Assembly (NCBI GenBank): GCA_022709905.1
Contig: JAKLHY010000004.1
Span: forward strand, 1 to 64,000
DNA length: 64,000 bases
Direction: 5' to 3'
Origin: Verrucomicrobiota bacterium
GTDB lineage: Bacteria > Verrucomicrobiota > Verrucomicrobiia > Limisphaerales > UBA1319
In this document: one piece after another, positions 44,313 to 53,366 of the stretch
How positions within the stretch are numbered: the stretch's first letter is position 1
Layout: each line of letters starts with the position of its first letter
The notes under the pieces: generated by a model
What the model was told of the DNA's origin: nothing
The model's input: the letters and a program-made list of their open reading frames with translations, nothing else
The model's database searches: none
Program-made: the position numbers and the translations under genes

Positions 44313-44369
44313 GGCGTCAGAATGGCATTCCAGCCGGCCTGGCGTCAATCGTGGACCCACTGCCGGATT

Positions 44370-45734
44370 TCAATTCTGGTGGATCGAGGTCAGCCGATGG
44401 AAACGCCAGGAGAGCCCGAGGGCGGTTGTGCCGAGTCCAACGGCCAGTCCGATCCAGATGCCCGCCGCTCCCAACTGGCAGGGAAAGGCCAGAAGATAAC
44501 CTGTGGGCAAGGCCAAGAGCCAATAGGCTAATCCGGCCACCAGGACCGGGATCCGCACATCGTTTAATCCTCTTAAAGCCGAAAGCGCAGCGACTTGAGT
44601 GCCGTCAGCCACCTGAAACAACGCGGCTAGGAAAAGCAGATGTGCCGCCAGGGCAATGACCGATGGTTCTTTGACAAACAATCGGGCGATGGGAGTTCCC
44701 GCGCTGATAAAGAGGATTCCAAACATCCCCATAACGCTGGCGGCCATCATAATCGACAGCAGACCGATCCGGTGTTTCCGATGATGCCGTCCGGCCCCGT
44801 GGGCCTGTCCCACGCGGATGCAGGAGGCCATGCCGATGCCCAGGGCGAACATGAAAGAAGTTGCGGCGCAAGTCATCGCGATCTGGTGGGCTGCCATGGC
44901 TTCGGCATGGATCCAACCCATCATCAGTGCGGCCAACGAAAAGGCCCCGATTTCGAGCAAATGTTGAGCGCCGACCGGCCAGCCAATCGTCAACAACCGG
45001 CGAAACCAAAGTCTTTGACAGGGGGCTTTCCACGAGGCCGGATGAAACGAGCGCATGACCGGCGTATAGAAGAGGTAGCCGAGAAAACAGCCGGCCTGGA
45101 TCAAACGCGTTATGAGAGTGGCCCAACCCGCCCCCTCCAAACCCATCGCCGGCAAACCCCAGTGGCCAAAAATCAAGATCCAGTTCAGCAGGACATTCAG
45201 CAAGACGCCGCCCAGCAGGATCAGGTTGGGGATCCACGGACGATTGACGGCCTCGCTGAACTGACGGCACCCATGGCTGATCAGGGCTGGCGCCAGCGAC
45301 GCGGCGAACAACAGCAAATATTTGCCGGCCGCCGCCACGACTTCCGGCGGTTGACCGAACCGCGACAGGAGGGGATGCATAATAGCAACCCCAGCGGAGG
45401 CCCCAATCCCCACCATTGTCGAAATCACCAAACCGTGTCTGAGCACCTCCCCGGTTTCCACCGGCTTTCGCGCTCCAAAAACCTGGGCGGTCAAAACCGC
45501 GATCGACGACAACAGCCCCAGGGAGAAGATGAACGGCAAATGGGCCAGGGTATTGACAAAGGAAGCTGCCGCCAGCGGCACGACCCCTACACGTCCCACC
45601 ATCACGGTATCCGCCAGGCCGATCAGCATCTGGCTGATCATCCCCGCCATGATCGGCACCGCCAGACGCGCGATCGGTTTGATCTCGCGCGTCCAACGGC
45701 GGACTTCAATGGCTTTTGCCAGGGTCATATGCAT
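44370..45734 (-). CDS. MATE-family multidrug/metabolite exporter
   Basis: A 454-residue transporter with twelve predicted helices. Family landmarks include IARLAVPIMAGMISQMLIGLADTVMVGRVGVVPLAA split across helices 1-2 (in this order), the repeat in the second half (WPVGAQHLLEIGAFSLAALM), HQIAMTCAATSFMFALGIGM and the conserved ASCIRVGQAHGAGR loop. It should export cationic compounds in exchange for Na+ or H+. It is 57 bp upstream of the DUF1080 gene on the same strand and may be co-transcribed with it; a functional link is not shown. Start ATG at 45734; an ATG two codons later is equally possible. Confidence 0.93.
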   Translation of the reverse strand: MHMTLAKAIEVRRWTREIKPIARLAVPIMAGMISQMLIGLADTVMVGRVGVVPLAAASFVNTLAHLPFIFSLGLLSSIAVLTAQVFGARKPVETGEVLRHGLVISTMVGIGASAGVAIMHPLLSRFGQPPEVVAAAGKYLLLFAASLAPALISHGCRQFSEAVNRPWIPNLILLGGVLLNVLLNWILIFGHWGLPAMGLEGAGWATLITRLIQAGCFLGYLFYTPVMRSFHPASWKAPCQRLWFRRLLTIGWPVGAQHLLEIGAFSLAALMMGWIHAEAMAAHQIAMTCAATSFMFALGIGMASCIRVGQAHGAGRHHRKHRIGLLSIMMAASVMGMFGILFISAGTPIARLFVKEPSVIALAAHLLFLAALFQVADGTQVAALSALRGLNDVRIPVLVAGLAYWLLALPTGYLLAFPCQLGAAGIWIGLAVGLGTTALGLSWRFHRLTSIHQN

Positions 45735-45864
45735 TTTTGTCGGCCCCGATGTTTAGGGCGGGATGATCATGCATTCCGTGCTTGGCCGAGACAAGGTTTG
45801 CGTGGTATACAAGGCGGAAATTCGCCGCCGCAACAAACAACAACCCTTATCCAAGCCACTGAAC

Positions 45865-46839
45865 ATGTCGACCGAACTGAATCGTCGTGCCTTTGTCAAA
45901 GGCGCGCTGCTGTCCACCGCTGGTCTCGCCCTGACTCTTGATTCTCAGGGACAGAACCCTCCTCCGGCTTCCGGATCGATTTCACCAGCCGTCGGCGGCA
46001 TGCCGAGAGGCAAGATTAGCAATCTCGAGGTCAGTCGATTGTTGTTGGGAGGCAATCTTCTGACGCACTACACCCATAGCCGGGATCTTCAGTATGTGTA
46101 TCGCTTGGCGGAACACTACAATACGGACGAGAAAATCATGGAAACACTGGCGCTGGCCGAGAAGCATGGGATCAATACGCTCTCCATGCATAATCCTCAC
46201 CATCCGATGTCGGTTCTTCGCCGGTATCGGAAGGAGCGCGGAGGCAAGATTCAGTGGATCATTTGCCCCACCGCCCAAATCGACGCGGATCTCGGCTTTT
46301 ACAAGAAAGAGGTCGAGAGCCTGCTCGACGACGGTTGCGAGGCCATCTATGTCTGGGGTGTTCACAGCGACGCGTTGGTGGCCAAAGGAAAGATCGATCT
46401 GCTGGCCAAGGCGGTGGAATTGATCAAGTCCTACAAGGTGCCGGCAGGAGTCGGCGCGCACGCCCTCGATGTTGTCAAGGCCTGCGAAAAGGAAGGAATC
46501 CGGAACGATTTTTACATCAAGACATTTCACCATCACGATTACCCCACCGGCCCGAAGCCGGACCAGATCAAGGGGGCGTACAGCGAGTTTCCCGGATACT
46601 GGTGCTCTCACCCCCGGGAAACCGCCGAGTTCATGGGATCCATTTCCAAGCCTTGGATTGCCTTCAAGGTCATGGCCGCCGGCGCCATTCCCCCCAAGAG
46701 CGCCTTTCCGTACGTCTTTTCTCGCGGCGCGGATTTCATTCTGGCCGGCATGTTCGACTTCGAGATCGCGGAAGACGCCGAACTCATCAAAGGATCTTTG
46801 GCCGGGGTCAAGGACCGCAGCCGCCCGTGGTGCGCTTGA
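45865..46839 (+). CDS. Tat-exported TIM-barrel (aldo/keto reductase-like) protein
   Basis: About 324 residues from ATG 45865, with a twin-arginine-type signal (NRRAFVKGALLSTAGLALTL). The mature protein has a barrel pattern starting GKISNLEVSRLLLGGNLLTH, the opening typical of aldo/keto reductase-like proteins, then EHGINTLSMHNPHHPM, WIICPTAQIDADLGFYKKEV, AIYVWGVHSDALVAKG, GVGAHALDVVKACEK and FYIKTFHHHDYP. The usual AKR tetrad Tyr-Lys is not obvious. Proteins of this type occur in planctomycetes and verrucomicrobia near sugar-degrading genes; function is not established. The sugar isomerase-like gene follows 24 bp later and is probably co-transcribed. Confidence 0.75.
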   Translation: MSTELNRRAFVKGALLSTAGLALTLDSQGQNPPPASGSISPAVGGMPRGKISNLEVSRLLLGGNLLTHYTHSRDLQYVYRLAEHYNTDEKIMETLALAEKHGINTLSMHNPHHPMSVLRRYRKERGGKIQWIICPTAQIDADLGFYKKEVESLLDDGCEAIYVWGVHSDALVAKGKIDLLAKAVELIKSYKVPAGVGAHALDVVKACEKEGIRNDFYIKTFHHHDYPTGPKPDQIKGAYSEFPGYWCSHPRETAEFMGSISKPWIAFKVMAAGAIPPKSAFPYVFSRGADFILAGMFDFEIAEDAELIKGSLAGVKDRSRPWCA

Positions 46840-46863
46840 GAAGCGACTTACAGGGAGTCGAGT

Positions 46864-47718
46864 ATGATCCGGCAATTCTGGGTTCTCTGGTTGGCCGCGG
46901 TGGCCGGCGTTGCAGTGGACGTCAGCGCGACCGAGGCGCCGCGGTCCTTTCCGTTTTTTGCCCTGTGCATGGACACGCATGATTCGCGGAAGCGGTCCTT
47001 GTCCGAGCAGGCCGCGCTGTTGAAGGAATTGGGTTACGATGGAGCTGGGCACCTCTGGATCGACAACCTCCCCGAGCGAATCCAAACCCTCGATTCGTGC
47101 GGGCTCCGGTTGTTCCAGGTTTATGTTCGGATGGACATCGCGGAGAATGCCGCGCAACCTTACGATCCCCGATTGAAGGACACTCTGCCGTTATTGAAAG
47201 GACGCCACACGCAATTGGCCCTCATCATTTCGGGGGGAAAACCGTCCGATGAATCTCGAGATCCCCGCGTTGTCCAGTTGTTGCGGGAAATCGCCGATTT
47301 GGCCCGGCCCTGCGGCGTGTCGATTGCGCTGTATCCGCATGTGGGCGATTGGCTGGAAAGGGTCGAGGACGCCTGGCGTATCGCGCAGAAAACCGATCTG
47401 GAGAATGTCGGCTTGATGTTCAACCTCTGTCACTGGTTGCGGGCGGAGGAATCCCGGGATTACGCAACGTTGCTCAAGCGGGTTAGATCCCGGCTCGTCG
47501 CCGTCACGATTAACGGCGCGGATGTCAGGGACGATCAACCCGGCTGGGCTCGATACCTCCAGCCGTTGGATCGAGGGACGTTTGATCAGCGCGCATTCCT
47601 CCGCGCCCTTCATGAGATCGGCTACCGGGGCCCTGTCGGACTTCAATGTTACGGTCTGGAGGGCGATGCCCGCGACCACCTCTCACGTTCCATCACTGCC
47701 TGGCGTCGTCTGAATTGA
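46864..47718 (+). CDS. Exported sugar isomerase/epimerase-like TIM-barrel protein
   Basis: A 284-residue protein with GGGAG-like ribosome-binding sequence (AGGGAGTCGAGT) before its ATG, and signal peptide MIRQFWVLWLAAVAGVAVDV. The barrel shows DTHDSRKRSLSEQAALLKEL, GYDGAGHLWID, LALIISGGKPSDESRDP, GVSIALYPHVGDW, VGLMFNLCHWLRAEES and GPVGLQCYG. The residues expected to bind metal in the xylose isomerase-like family are partly present (H in YPHVG and LCHW, but the usual glutamates are replaced), so activity is uncertain. Secretion is unusual for a sugar phosphate enzyme and points to free or glycosidic sugars as substrate. It pairs with the Tat protein upstream. Confidence 0.82.
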   Translation: MIRQFWVLWLAAVAGVAVDVSATEAPRSFPFFALCMDTHDSRKRSLSEQAALLKELGYDGAGHLWIDNLPERIQTLDSCGLRLFQVYVRMDIAENAAQPYDPRLKDTLPLLKGRHTQLALIISGGKPSDESRDPRVVQLLREIADLARPCGVSIALYPHVGDWLERVEDAWRIAQKTDLENVGLMFNLCHWLRAEESRDYATLLKRVRSRLVAVTINGADVRDDQPGWARYLQPLDRGTFDQRAFLRALHEIGYRGPVGLQCYGLEGDARDHLSRSITAWRRLN

Positions 47719-47742
47719 TGGCGACGTCCGGCTTGGCGTCCC

Positions 47743-48234
47743 TCAACCAGGCTGGTCCTTCAGCAGTTGCCTCAAGGCGGCCACGTCAAGCTGGTCTTTT
47801 TCTCTCCAAGAATTCTGCTTAATCGAGATCAGGTCTTCGGCCCCTAAAAAAGGAATTCGGACGCCCTCAGCGGCCAAATAGCGCAGCCGGGGTCTGAAAT
47901 CCTCCATCGATTTGCCCTGTATCCGCGTAAAAATATCGAGGTCAAACTCCTCCATGACGCGAATCGAACCTTCTTGCGGAGCGAAATCGTCGATGCTCAG
48001 TTCCCGAGCCCAACCCTCTCCCCATCCTGCAAGAGAATCGAGCAGCTTGCGAAGGTTCTCGGGATTGTCATCGACCAGGATATCAACGTCCACAGTGACC
48101 CGGGGGTAACCATTCAAGATCACCGCCAGTCCTCCCACGACGGCATAGTCAATCTGATCTCGAGCGAGGACGGCCAACAACTTTTCGAACCGGGAAGAAT
48201 TCGCGTTCGCTTCGTCTGAGGGTTCCGGGGGCAT
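47743..48234 (-). CDS. Nucleotidyltransferase-fold protein (DUF6036/AbiEii-like)
   Basis: About 163 residues from ATG 48234. The core DYAVVGGLAVILNGYPRVTV followed by DVDILVDD has the G-G-x-A and D-x-D motifs of the minimal nucleotidyltransferase superfamily, and LGAEDLISIKQNSWREKDQL matches the C-terminal block of toxin-type nucleotidyltransferases. Such proteins often work in two-gene systems with a small partner. A 66-residue frame overlapping its 5' end by 86 bp is the candidate partner. Upstream in-frame sequence to 48540 has poor coding character and was excluded. Assignment to fold is firm; a toxin role is inference. Confidence 0.82.
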   Translation of the reverse strand: MPPEPSDEANANSSRFEKLLAVLARDQIDYAVVGGLAVILNGYPRVTVDVDILVDDNPENLRKLLDSLAGWGEGWARELSIDDFAPQEGSIRVMEEFDLDIFTRIQGKSMEDFRPRLRYLAAEGVRIPFLGAEDLISIKQNSWREKDQLDVAALRQLLKDQPG

Positions 48235-48349
48235 ATTTTTCGACAAAATCAACCATCTCTTCGACGCACGCCAACCGCTGGAGTGGTGTTGCCGGTTTGC
48301 CGACGCATTTGCGAACCGGCTGCTGTAACGGCTCGATCCTGGCGGCCAT
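48149..48349 (-). CDS. Small protein overlapping the nucleotidyltransferase gene
   Basis: A 66-residue frame starting ATG GCC GCC AGG at 48349, encoding MAARIEPLQQPVRKCVGKPA, TPLQRLACVEEMVDFVEKYA, ending RRSEREFFPVRKVVGRPRSR with a short tail. The acidic helix VEEMVDFVEKYAPG looks like real protein and precedes the nucleotidyltransferase start, with an out-of-frame overlap of 86 bp. Small helical partners encoded ahead of nucleotidyltransferases are common in toxin-antitoxin-like pairs. There is no clear Shine-Dalgarno sequence, so the gene is plausible but unproven. Confidence 0.5.
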   Translation of the reverse strand: MAARIEPLQQPVRKCVGKPATPLQRLACVEEMVDFVEKYAPGTLRRSEREFFPVRKVVGRPRSRSD

Positions 48350-48484
48350 GGGGTAATACTAAGGGTCCGCTCGCCGCGAATCAACGTTCGATTTACTTCG
48401 CTCGAACTCGCCATTGGACACATCCCCCGACCTGTGGAACAGTATGAAAAATTTAGGATGCTAATCTTGAACATAATCAAAACT

Positions 48485-50449
48485 ATGAAGTATCCCTTTT
48501 CGATTTGGTCTTTCGTGTTTCGGTGTTCGGCGGGGATCATTTTGTTCGGCTGGGGGGTGAGGGCCGAGGTGGTGACTCTCCAATATGAGCAGGCGGCCTC
48601 GCCTTTGGGGCCCTGGGTGGCGGTCGATCCCGCTCAGGTGAAGGCATTGCCTGACGGCACAAGCTCGGTAGTTTCGTCGGCTCCCCAGACCTATTACCGG
48701 TTGCGGATTCAGAAGAATGGAGAGATCGGAGCGCTGCCTCTTCTGCCGATTCAAGAGGTTTCGAAAGCGTCGCTGGACGTCGCGATCCGTCATGTGCAGG
48801 CCGTGGTCCAATCTACGGAGAACGGCGCGGCGAGCGACGAGGCTCTGGCGTGGCGGGGAGCGGTTTTTGCGCCTTTCGTCGGTTCGTTGTTGGCGGGGGA
48901 CGGCAGCGTGCGATCCGCTTATGTCGAGATCAAGGTCATGGACTCTGGCGAGGCCCGAAAGCCGGATGGGTTTCTGGCTAATTCTTCCGATGAACCCGAG
49001 ACCAGCGATCGCGGCTATATGATTGTCTCTTTGGATCGCAGTGACTTGCCGGTATTGGAGTATAACACGACGGGGCCGACGCCGACGGAAAGATTACTCG
49101 AGCGATGTGGCGGGAAGACTCCCGCTCGGATCATCCGGTATGGCCCGACATTTTGGGCGGCGGAGGACGAAGCGGGCAACCTGATAGGCAACCTGGGCAC
49201 CGAGCCTCCGAAGATACCGGCCGAATACGTGAACTACATGGACCGTGTTTACACGGGGGAAATCGACAGCGCGCGGGGCATCCTCCAACTGCCGCCGGAA
49301 TTGAAATTGAAACTGGGCCATTATGCCAATTATCTGGAATTGAAATCGGATTTGGAGCGTAATCCAGTGCACCAGCTTATGCGTGAACGCCGCGCACAGC
49401 TTGCCGGATTCTTGTGGGACCTGGAAGAAGGCAAGCGTCCGCAGATTCTGGAAATGCGTCTCGGTGAGACCAACATCTTCTTGCCGGAGATACAGATCGG
49501 CGATTATGCGCTGCACTGGGAAGAGAACGAGAGGCCGCTGGCTGACATTACGATCTTGCGGACGGGGGGCTTTCGGGCGGTGGCCAGGCAAGCGGGATCG
49601 GCACCGCTCACCCTGAGGACATCCAAGGGATTGGAATCTTACGTATTATTGGTGCGTTCCTCGTTGGTGGGCAGGACGATCACGGCCCAGGCGGATTCCA
49701 CGCCTTATTGGCGGAGCTTCACGTGGGTGGCGGGAGAAGGCTGGGCCGATCAGGCGCATTACTATCAGTTGCGGAGCGATAATTGGTGCAACCTGGTGGG
49801 TTGCGGTCCGACGGCCCTGGCCATGCTGTTTGCCTACTGGGATCGACAGGGGGTCGAGAGCGCTTTTTATTATGGATCGGGCAATACCCTTTACAATTCT
49901 CTCCGGCTCAGCGATGCCCCTCAGGAACTTGACAGTTCCAGTGAGCCGAAGATTCGTCTTCTGTATAATAATCTCCATGATCTTTGCGACGTGATCTGCA
50001 ATCCCTTTGGCAACGACGGGGCGACGTGGCCTGGGGACTTGATCGAAGGCTTTTACGGTTATCTTTATCCTGTGGCTTATGACGCGGGGCCCTATTCATT
50101 GATTTACGGAAAGGGCAACAACCTGATCAACATCTCATGTTCCTGGGCTTGGGATGCGTGGGGGAGCGACTGGCAGGAGTCGGGGCGGCGCGTGGCCGAA
50201 GGCATTAGGAAGGGACGGCCGGGCGTGATTGGTCTGGGCTGGCTTTGGCATTATGGAGTTGCGTATGCTTACAAACGCAAGGAGTTGGTGGCGAATGTGG
50301 GTGGTCAGGTAATTGTGCTGCAAGTGAATCGGTATCTCAAAGTCAACGAAGGCTGGCGGGACATGTCCCCGTCCTGGTATAGCGCATACGATGTTTTTCT
50401 CGGATTGAGCTGCTCCCTTTCCCAGGCCCGCGCACCGCAATTGCCCTGA
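48485..50449 (+). CDS. Secreted C39-like cysteine peptidase-fold protein
   Basis: About 654 residues from ATG 48485 with signal MKYPFSIWSFVFRCSAGIIL. The first 400 residues are beta-rich with no familiar domain. The C-terminal region contains NWCNLVGCGPTALAMLFAYW, where the cysteine near residue 440 in GCGPTA occupies the nucleophile position of C39/papain-like folds, and LGWLWHYGVAYAYKRKE near 588 supplies the histidine. The final RYLKVNEGWRDMSPSWYSAY matches the end of this fold (Asn/Asp and Trp). It is probably an exported peptidase or inactive relative; the substrate is unknown. It is flanked by unrelated genes and the plus-strand start has no ribosome-binding sequence. Confidence 0.75.
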   Translation: MKYPFSIWSFVFRCSAGIILFGWGVRAEVVTLQYEQAASPLGPWVAVDPAQVKALPDGTSSVVSSAPQTYYRLRIQKNGEIGALPLLPIQEVSKASLDVAIRHVQAVVQSTENGAASDEALAWRGAVFAPFVGSLLAGDGSVRSAYVEIKVMDSGEARKPDGFLANSSDEPETSDRGYMIVSLDRSDLPVLEYNTTGPTPTERLLERCGGKTPARIIRYGPTFWAAEDEAGNLIGNLGTEPPKIPAEYVNYMDRVYTGEIDSARGILQLPPELKLKLGHYANYLELKSDLERNPVHQLMRERRAQLAGFLWDLEEGKRPQILEMRLGETNIFLPEIQIGDYALHWEENERPLADITILRTGGFRAVARQAGSAPLTLRTSKGLESYVLLVRSSLVGRTITAQADSTPYWRSFTWVAGEGWADQAHYYQLRSDNWCNLVGCGPTALAMLFAYWDRQGVESAFYYGSGNTLYNSLRLSDAPQELDSSSEPKIRLLYNNLHDLCDVICNPFGNDGATWPGDLIEGFYGYLYPVAYDAGPYSLIYGKGNNLINISCSWAWDAWGSDWQESGRRVAEGIRKGRPGVIGLGWLWHYGVAYAYKRKELVANVGGQVIVLQVNRYLKVNEGWRDMSPSWYSAYDVFLGLSCSLSQARAPQLP

Positions 50450-50524
50450 ACTACAGATTGAGGCCGGGCAAGATCCGACGCGGAGGGCCGACGTGGTTTG
50501 GAAATAACCTTGTTGGATGGATCT

Positions 50525-51163
50525 TCATTGTTCCATCGATCCGAAATACCTCAGCCCGTCCCGGAACAGCAAAAGGGCAAATGCGATCAGGCAGAATCCC
50601 AGGCCTTGCAGGATCAGGGAATAATTGCGGCCCGATAAAAAAGTTCGTGACCGTCCGGCGAGCAAGGCCAGCACCGTTTTGGATCCACACAAAAAAGAAT
50701 AGAAGATCGCAAAAAAACAGCACACGACGATCCAGCCCGAGGATTGGGCCTTGGTGAGAGTAGCGGCGCCGACGGTGAACCAGAACAGCCAGGGGCTGGG
50801 GCTGAGCAGATTGGTGAGGATACCTTTGCGCCAGGACAGGGGAGGAGTACTGTTGCCGGCGGATGTCAGGTCCAAGGGCCTAGCTTTCAGGCTGTCCCAT
50901 GCCAAATAAAGCACATAGGCTCCTCCGGCAAGAGACAACACGCCCAGGAGCGTTTTAAAGTGAGCCAGGCTTGTGGCCAGCAGAAGCGCACAGAGAATGA
51001 TGGGGGCATCGGTGATCAGAGGGGCCAAAGCCGTTTTGCAGCCTTCACGGGTTCCGTGCCTGAGAGTTTGTGAAAGCACCAGCGCCATGAGGGGGCCTGG
51101 CGATAGCCCCGCCGACAAACCCAGGAGCGTGGCCGAGACTACCATTTCTTGCAGCTCGGTCAT
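50525..51163 (-). CDS. LysE/RhtB-family exporter
   Basis: A 212-residue membrane protein with six hydrophobic segments. The family opening is ATLLGLSAGLSPGPLMALVL, the SPGP motif being diagnostic; ALAPLITDAPIILCALLLA, GGAYVLYLAWDSLK and FWFTVGAAT complete the pattern. It should export amino acids or related metabolites across the inner membrane. The ATG at 51163 is preceded by an in-frame GTG, so the start may be one codon further out. It lies 43 bp after the release-factor-like gene on the same strand, so both may be in one transcript. Confidence 0.92.
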   Translation of the reverse strand: MTELQEMVVSATLLGLSAGLSPGPLMALVLSQTLRHGTREGCKTALAPLITDAPIILCALLLATSLAHFKTLLGVLSLAGGAYVLYLAWDSLKARPLDLTSAGNSTPPLSWRKGILTNLLSPSPWLFWFTVGAATLTKAQSSGWIVVCCFFAIFYSFLCGSKTVLALLAGRSRTFLSGRNYSLILQGLGFCLIAFALLLFRDGLRYFGSMEQ

Positions 51164-51206
51164 CACGCCATGTTTTCGGTTTCGAGGTTATCTTTGACGG
51201 ACAGGT

Positions 51207-51620
51207 TCATTCGAGTTCCACCCGTCGGCGCGATATTTTCTTGGAGGCCTGGTGTGCCTTATCGGCCAGGATCCGTTGTTTTGCGGCTCGACTTCGGCCT
51301 CGTTTTGCGCGCCGGAGCTTTTCGCGCCGGGCTCGTTCCGCGTCTTCAAGGCGCTTGCGCAGGGCTTCAATCTTGTTGAGCAGCAAATGCCGGGCGAGAA
51401 AACGGTTCAGCCCCTGTTGCCGGCTAGACTGGCACTTGACCCGTAATCCGGTCGGCCGGTGGCTCAGCATGACACAGGTCGAGGTTTTGTTGACATTCTG
51501 GCCTCCGTGTCCACCAGACCGGACGAAGGTCTCTTCAATCTCCGTTTCCTTCACGCCTAACGCCCTCATGCGTTCGGTCAATTGATGTTCTTGTTCCCGG
51601 GGCCAGGATCCGTCATTCAT
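51207..51620 (-). CDS. Peptide chain release factor-like protein (ArfB/RF-1 domain)
   Basis: About 137 residues from ATG 51620. The catalytic loop is [20 protein letters not shown], with the GGQ that triggers peptidyl-tRNA hydrolysis, followed by [20 protein letters not shown] and a basic, helical tail ([20 protein letters not shown]). There is no codon-recognition domain, so like ArfB it may rescue ribosomes stalled without a stop codon. The basic tail would enter the mRNA channel. Distinct from the RF3 gene at 37.6 kb. It is divergent from the membrane-protein gene at 51885; the 264-bp gap between shows no gene. Confidence 0.9.
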   Translation of the reverse strand: MNDGSWPREQEHQLTERMRALGVKETEIEETFVRSGGHGGQNVNKTSTCVMLSHRPTGLRVKCQSSRQQGLNRFLARHLLLNKIEALRKRLEDAERARREKLRRAKRGRSRAAKQRILADKAHQASKKISRRRVELE

Positions 51621-51884
51621 GGTGGCCCTATGGAAATCGAATTGTCCCCCCCAAAGCAAGCCGGAGCTTCGCAGGCCGTCGCAACGAGAGAAAACCCTAT
51701 CTCCTCTGAATCCGGATGGCTTTCCAGAACAAATGCATCATTGACAAACAGGCGGTCCGCGTAATTCTGTTTATGAAACCATGCGCCACACTCAACGCGG
51801 GCAACCTCGAGGCCATTTGAGGAACCATCCGTTTATTCCGTTGTCCCCCTCCTGCCGAAGGGTCAAACGATTGTCTTTCACTCG

Positions 51885-53366
51885 ATGAGTTCTCCCCAAT
51901 CCATTGCGCCTCCCGCGGCCGATCAGGCCATGACCTCGCGTGGCGGGGAACCGTCTTTAGGGCTCGTGATGGTCTTGGCGGCCATGGCGGGCGGACTGGG
52001 GTGGGGGATCCGCGGCCAATACGGCCATGAGACCGGGGCCATGATCGCGGGGGCTTTGGTGGGGCTGACTCTGGTGTTGTTGCTCGGTCGAGACTTAAGT
52101 TCTCTGACGGCGGCCCGAGCGGTGGCCTGGTGCACTGTGGCGATTGGATTCGGCGGTTCCATGACTTATGGACAGACTATTGGCCTCACTCAGGATGCAG
52201 TGCTGATTGGACAGTGGTCCGCCTGGTGGTGGGGGATGCTGGGGTTGGCGGTCAAAGGCGGTCTGTGGATTGGTTTTGCCGGGGTGTTTTTGGGGATGGG
52301 CCTTGGCGGAATTCTGTATCGGCCCGGTGAACTTCTGATGCTTGTGGGCGTGATGCTGGGGATGTTCTTTCTGGGAGTTTGGCTTCTGAATTCGCCTTTT
52401 GATCCTGATCAACAGGTTCTGCCTGCGTTATATTTTTCGGAGAGTTGGCGATGGAAACCCGGCGGTCATCTTCATCCCCGGCGCGAGGTTTGGGGCGGGC
52501 TTTTAGTTGCGTTGATCACGTTGATGGTCTACGTCCATTATTGGCGACACGATCGTCTGGCCCGCAACCTGGGAGGCTGGGCCATCGTGGGGGGCGTCGT
52601 GGGATTTCCGCTGGGACAATGCCTCCAGTCGTTCCATGCGTGGAATGTGGTCCTTTTCCAGCAGGGGATTCCAGGACTGTGGAATCCCGCTTGGAATTCG
52701 TTGATCAACTGGTGGAATTTTATGGAGACGGTTTTTGGCGGGGTGTTTGGCGCGGTGATGGGATTAGGTTTATGGCGCAATCGCTGCGGGATCAGGCAGC
52801 CATCGCCATCGTTCGAGGCCGCATTTCCGACCGGCACCGAATGGTTTCTGATTGCCTTGCACGTGCTATTGTTGATTTCTGGAGAAGTCCTGGATCTTGG
52901 CTACAGCGAGATCGGATTGGTTATGGGGATTATTCCGTTAATCGGCGTTGCGGGTGGCAGTCGATGCCCTTTTCTGCTCATTATGCCCGTTACGTTGATA
53001 CCGATTGCCCTCAAAACGGCGATGCAACTCAAAGCCGGAAGCTTCCCGATGCCCTCTCTTTTCATCTGGCTGGTTTTCTGCGGACTGCCTTTGAGTCTCA
53101 GTATTCTCGCTGCGGTGGGGTCCATCCGTAAGTCCAGAGGAGGGGCGGGGGCGTTGAGTTACACTCGGGAGACTTTGTTGTGGGCGACGTGGCTTTACTT
53201 CGGACTCAACTTTGCTGTTTTTCGTTTTCCCTGGCCCTGGAGTCCTTGGACCGCACGCACGCCGAACGCCCTTGTCTTTTTCGTCTGTGCGTTGGGATTA
53301 ACGGCGTGTGTCTGGCGCAGGGGAGGCGCAGGGATGGTAAACCACAGGAAGGCATCATCCTCATGA
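51885..53366 (+). CDS. Polytopic membrane protein of unknown function
   Basis: A 493-residue protein with about eleven or twelve hydrophobic segments, rich in Gly, Trp and Leu (GLGWGIRGQYGHETGAMIAG; WSAWWWGMLGLAVKGGLWIG; WVGLF-like helices). GWGIRGQYGHETGAMI near the N-terminus and RREVWGGLLVALITLMVYVH are its most distinctive parts. I know no named family. Its stop codon overlaps the start of the AraC regulator (ATGA), so the two are translationally coupled and may act in the same pathway; with the fucose genes downstream, a carbohydrate-related transporter is possible but unproven. Confidence 0.75.
   Translation: MSSPQSIAPPAADQAMTSRGGEPSLGLVMVLAAMAGGLGWGIRGQYGHETGAMIAGALVGLTLVLLLGRDLSSLTAARAVAWCTVAIGFGGSMTYGQTIGLTQDAVLIGQWSAWWWGMLGLAVKGGLWIGFAGVFLGMGLGGILYRPGELLMLVGVMLGMFFLGVWLLNSPFDPDQQVLPALYFSESWRWKPGGHLHPRREVWGGLLVALITLMVYVHYWRHDRLARNLGGWAIVGGVVGFPLGQCLQSFHAWNVVLFQQGIPGLWNPAWNSLINWWNFMETVFGGVFGAVMGLGLWRNRCGIRQPSPSFEAAFPTGTEWFLIALHVLLLISGEVLDLGYSEIGLVMGIIPLIGVAGGSRCPFLLIMPVTLIPIALKTAMQLKAGSFPMPSLFIWLVFCGLPLSLSILAAVGSIRKSRGGAGALSYTRETLLWATWLYFGLNFAVFRFPWPWSPWTARTPNALVFFVCALGLTACVWRRGGAGMVNHRKASSS

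Noticed and set aside
44640..45941. 433-codon plus-strand frame over the MATE gene
   Set aside because: The MATE protein on the minus strand is unambiguous; the plus-strand product is rich in Gln, His, Arg and Asp, typical of a shadow frame.
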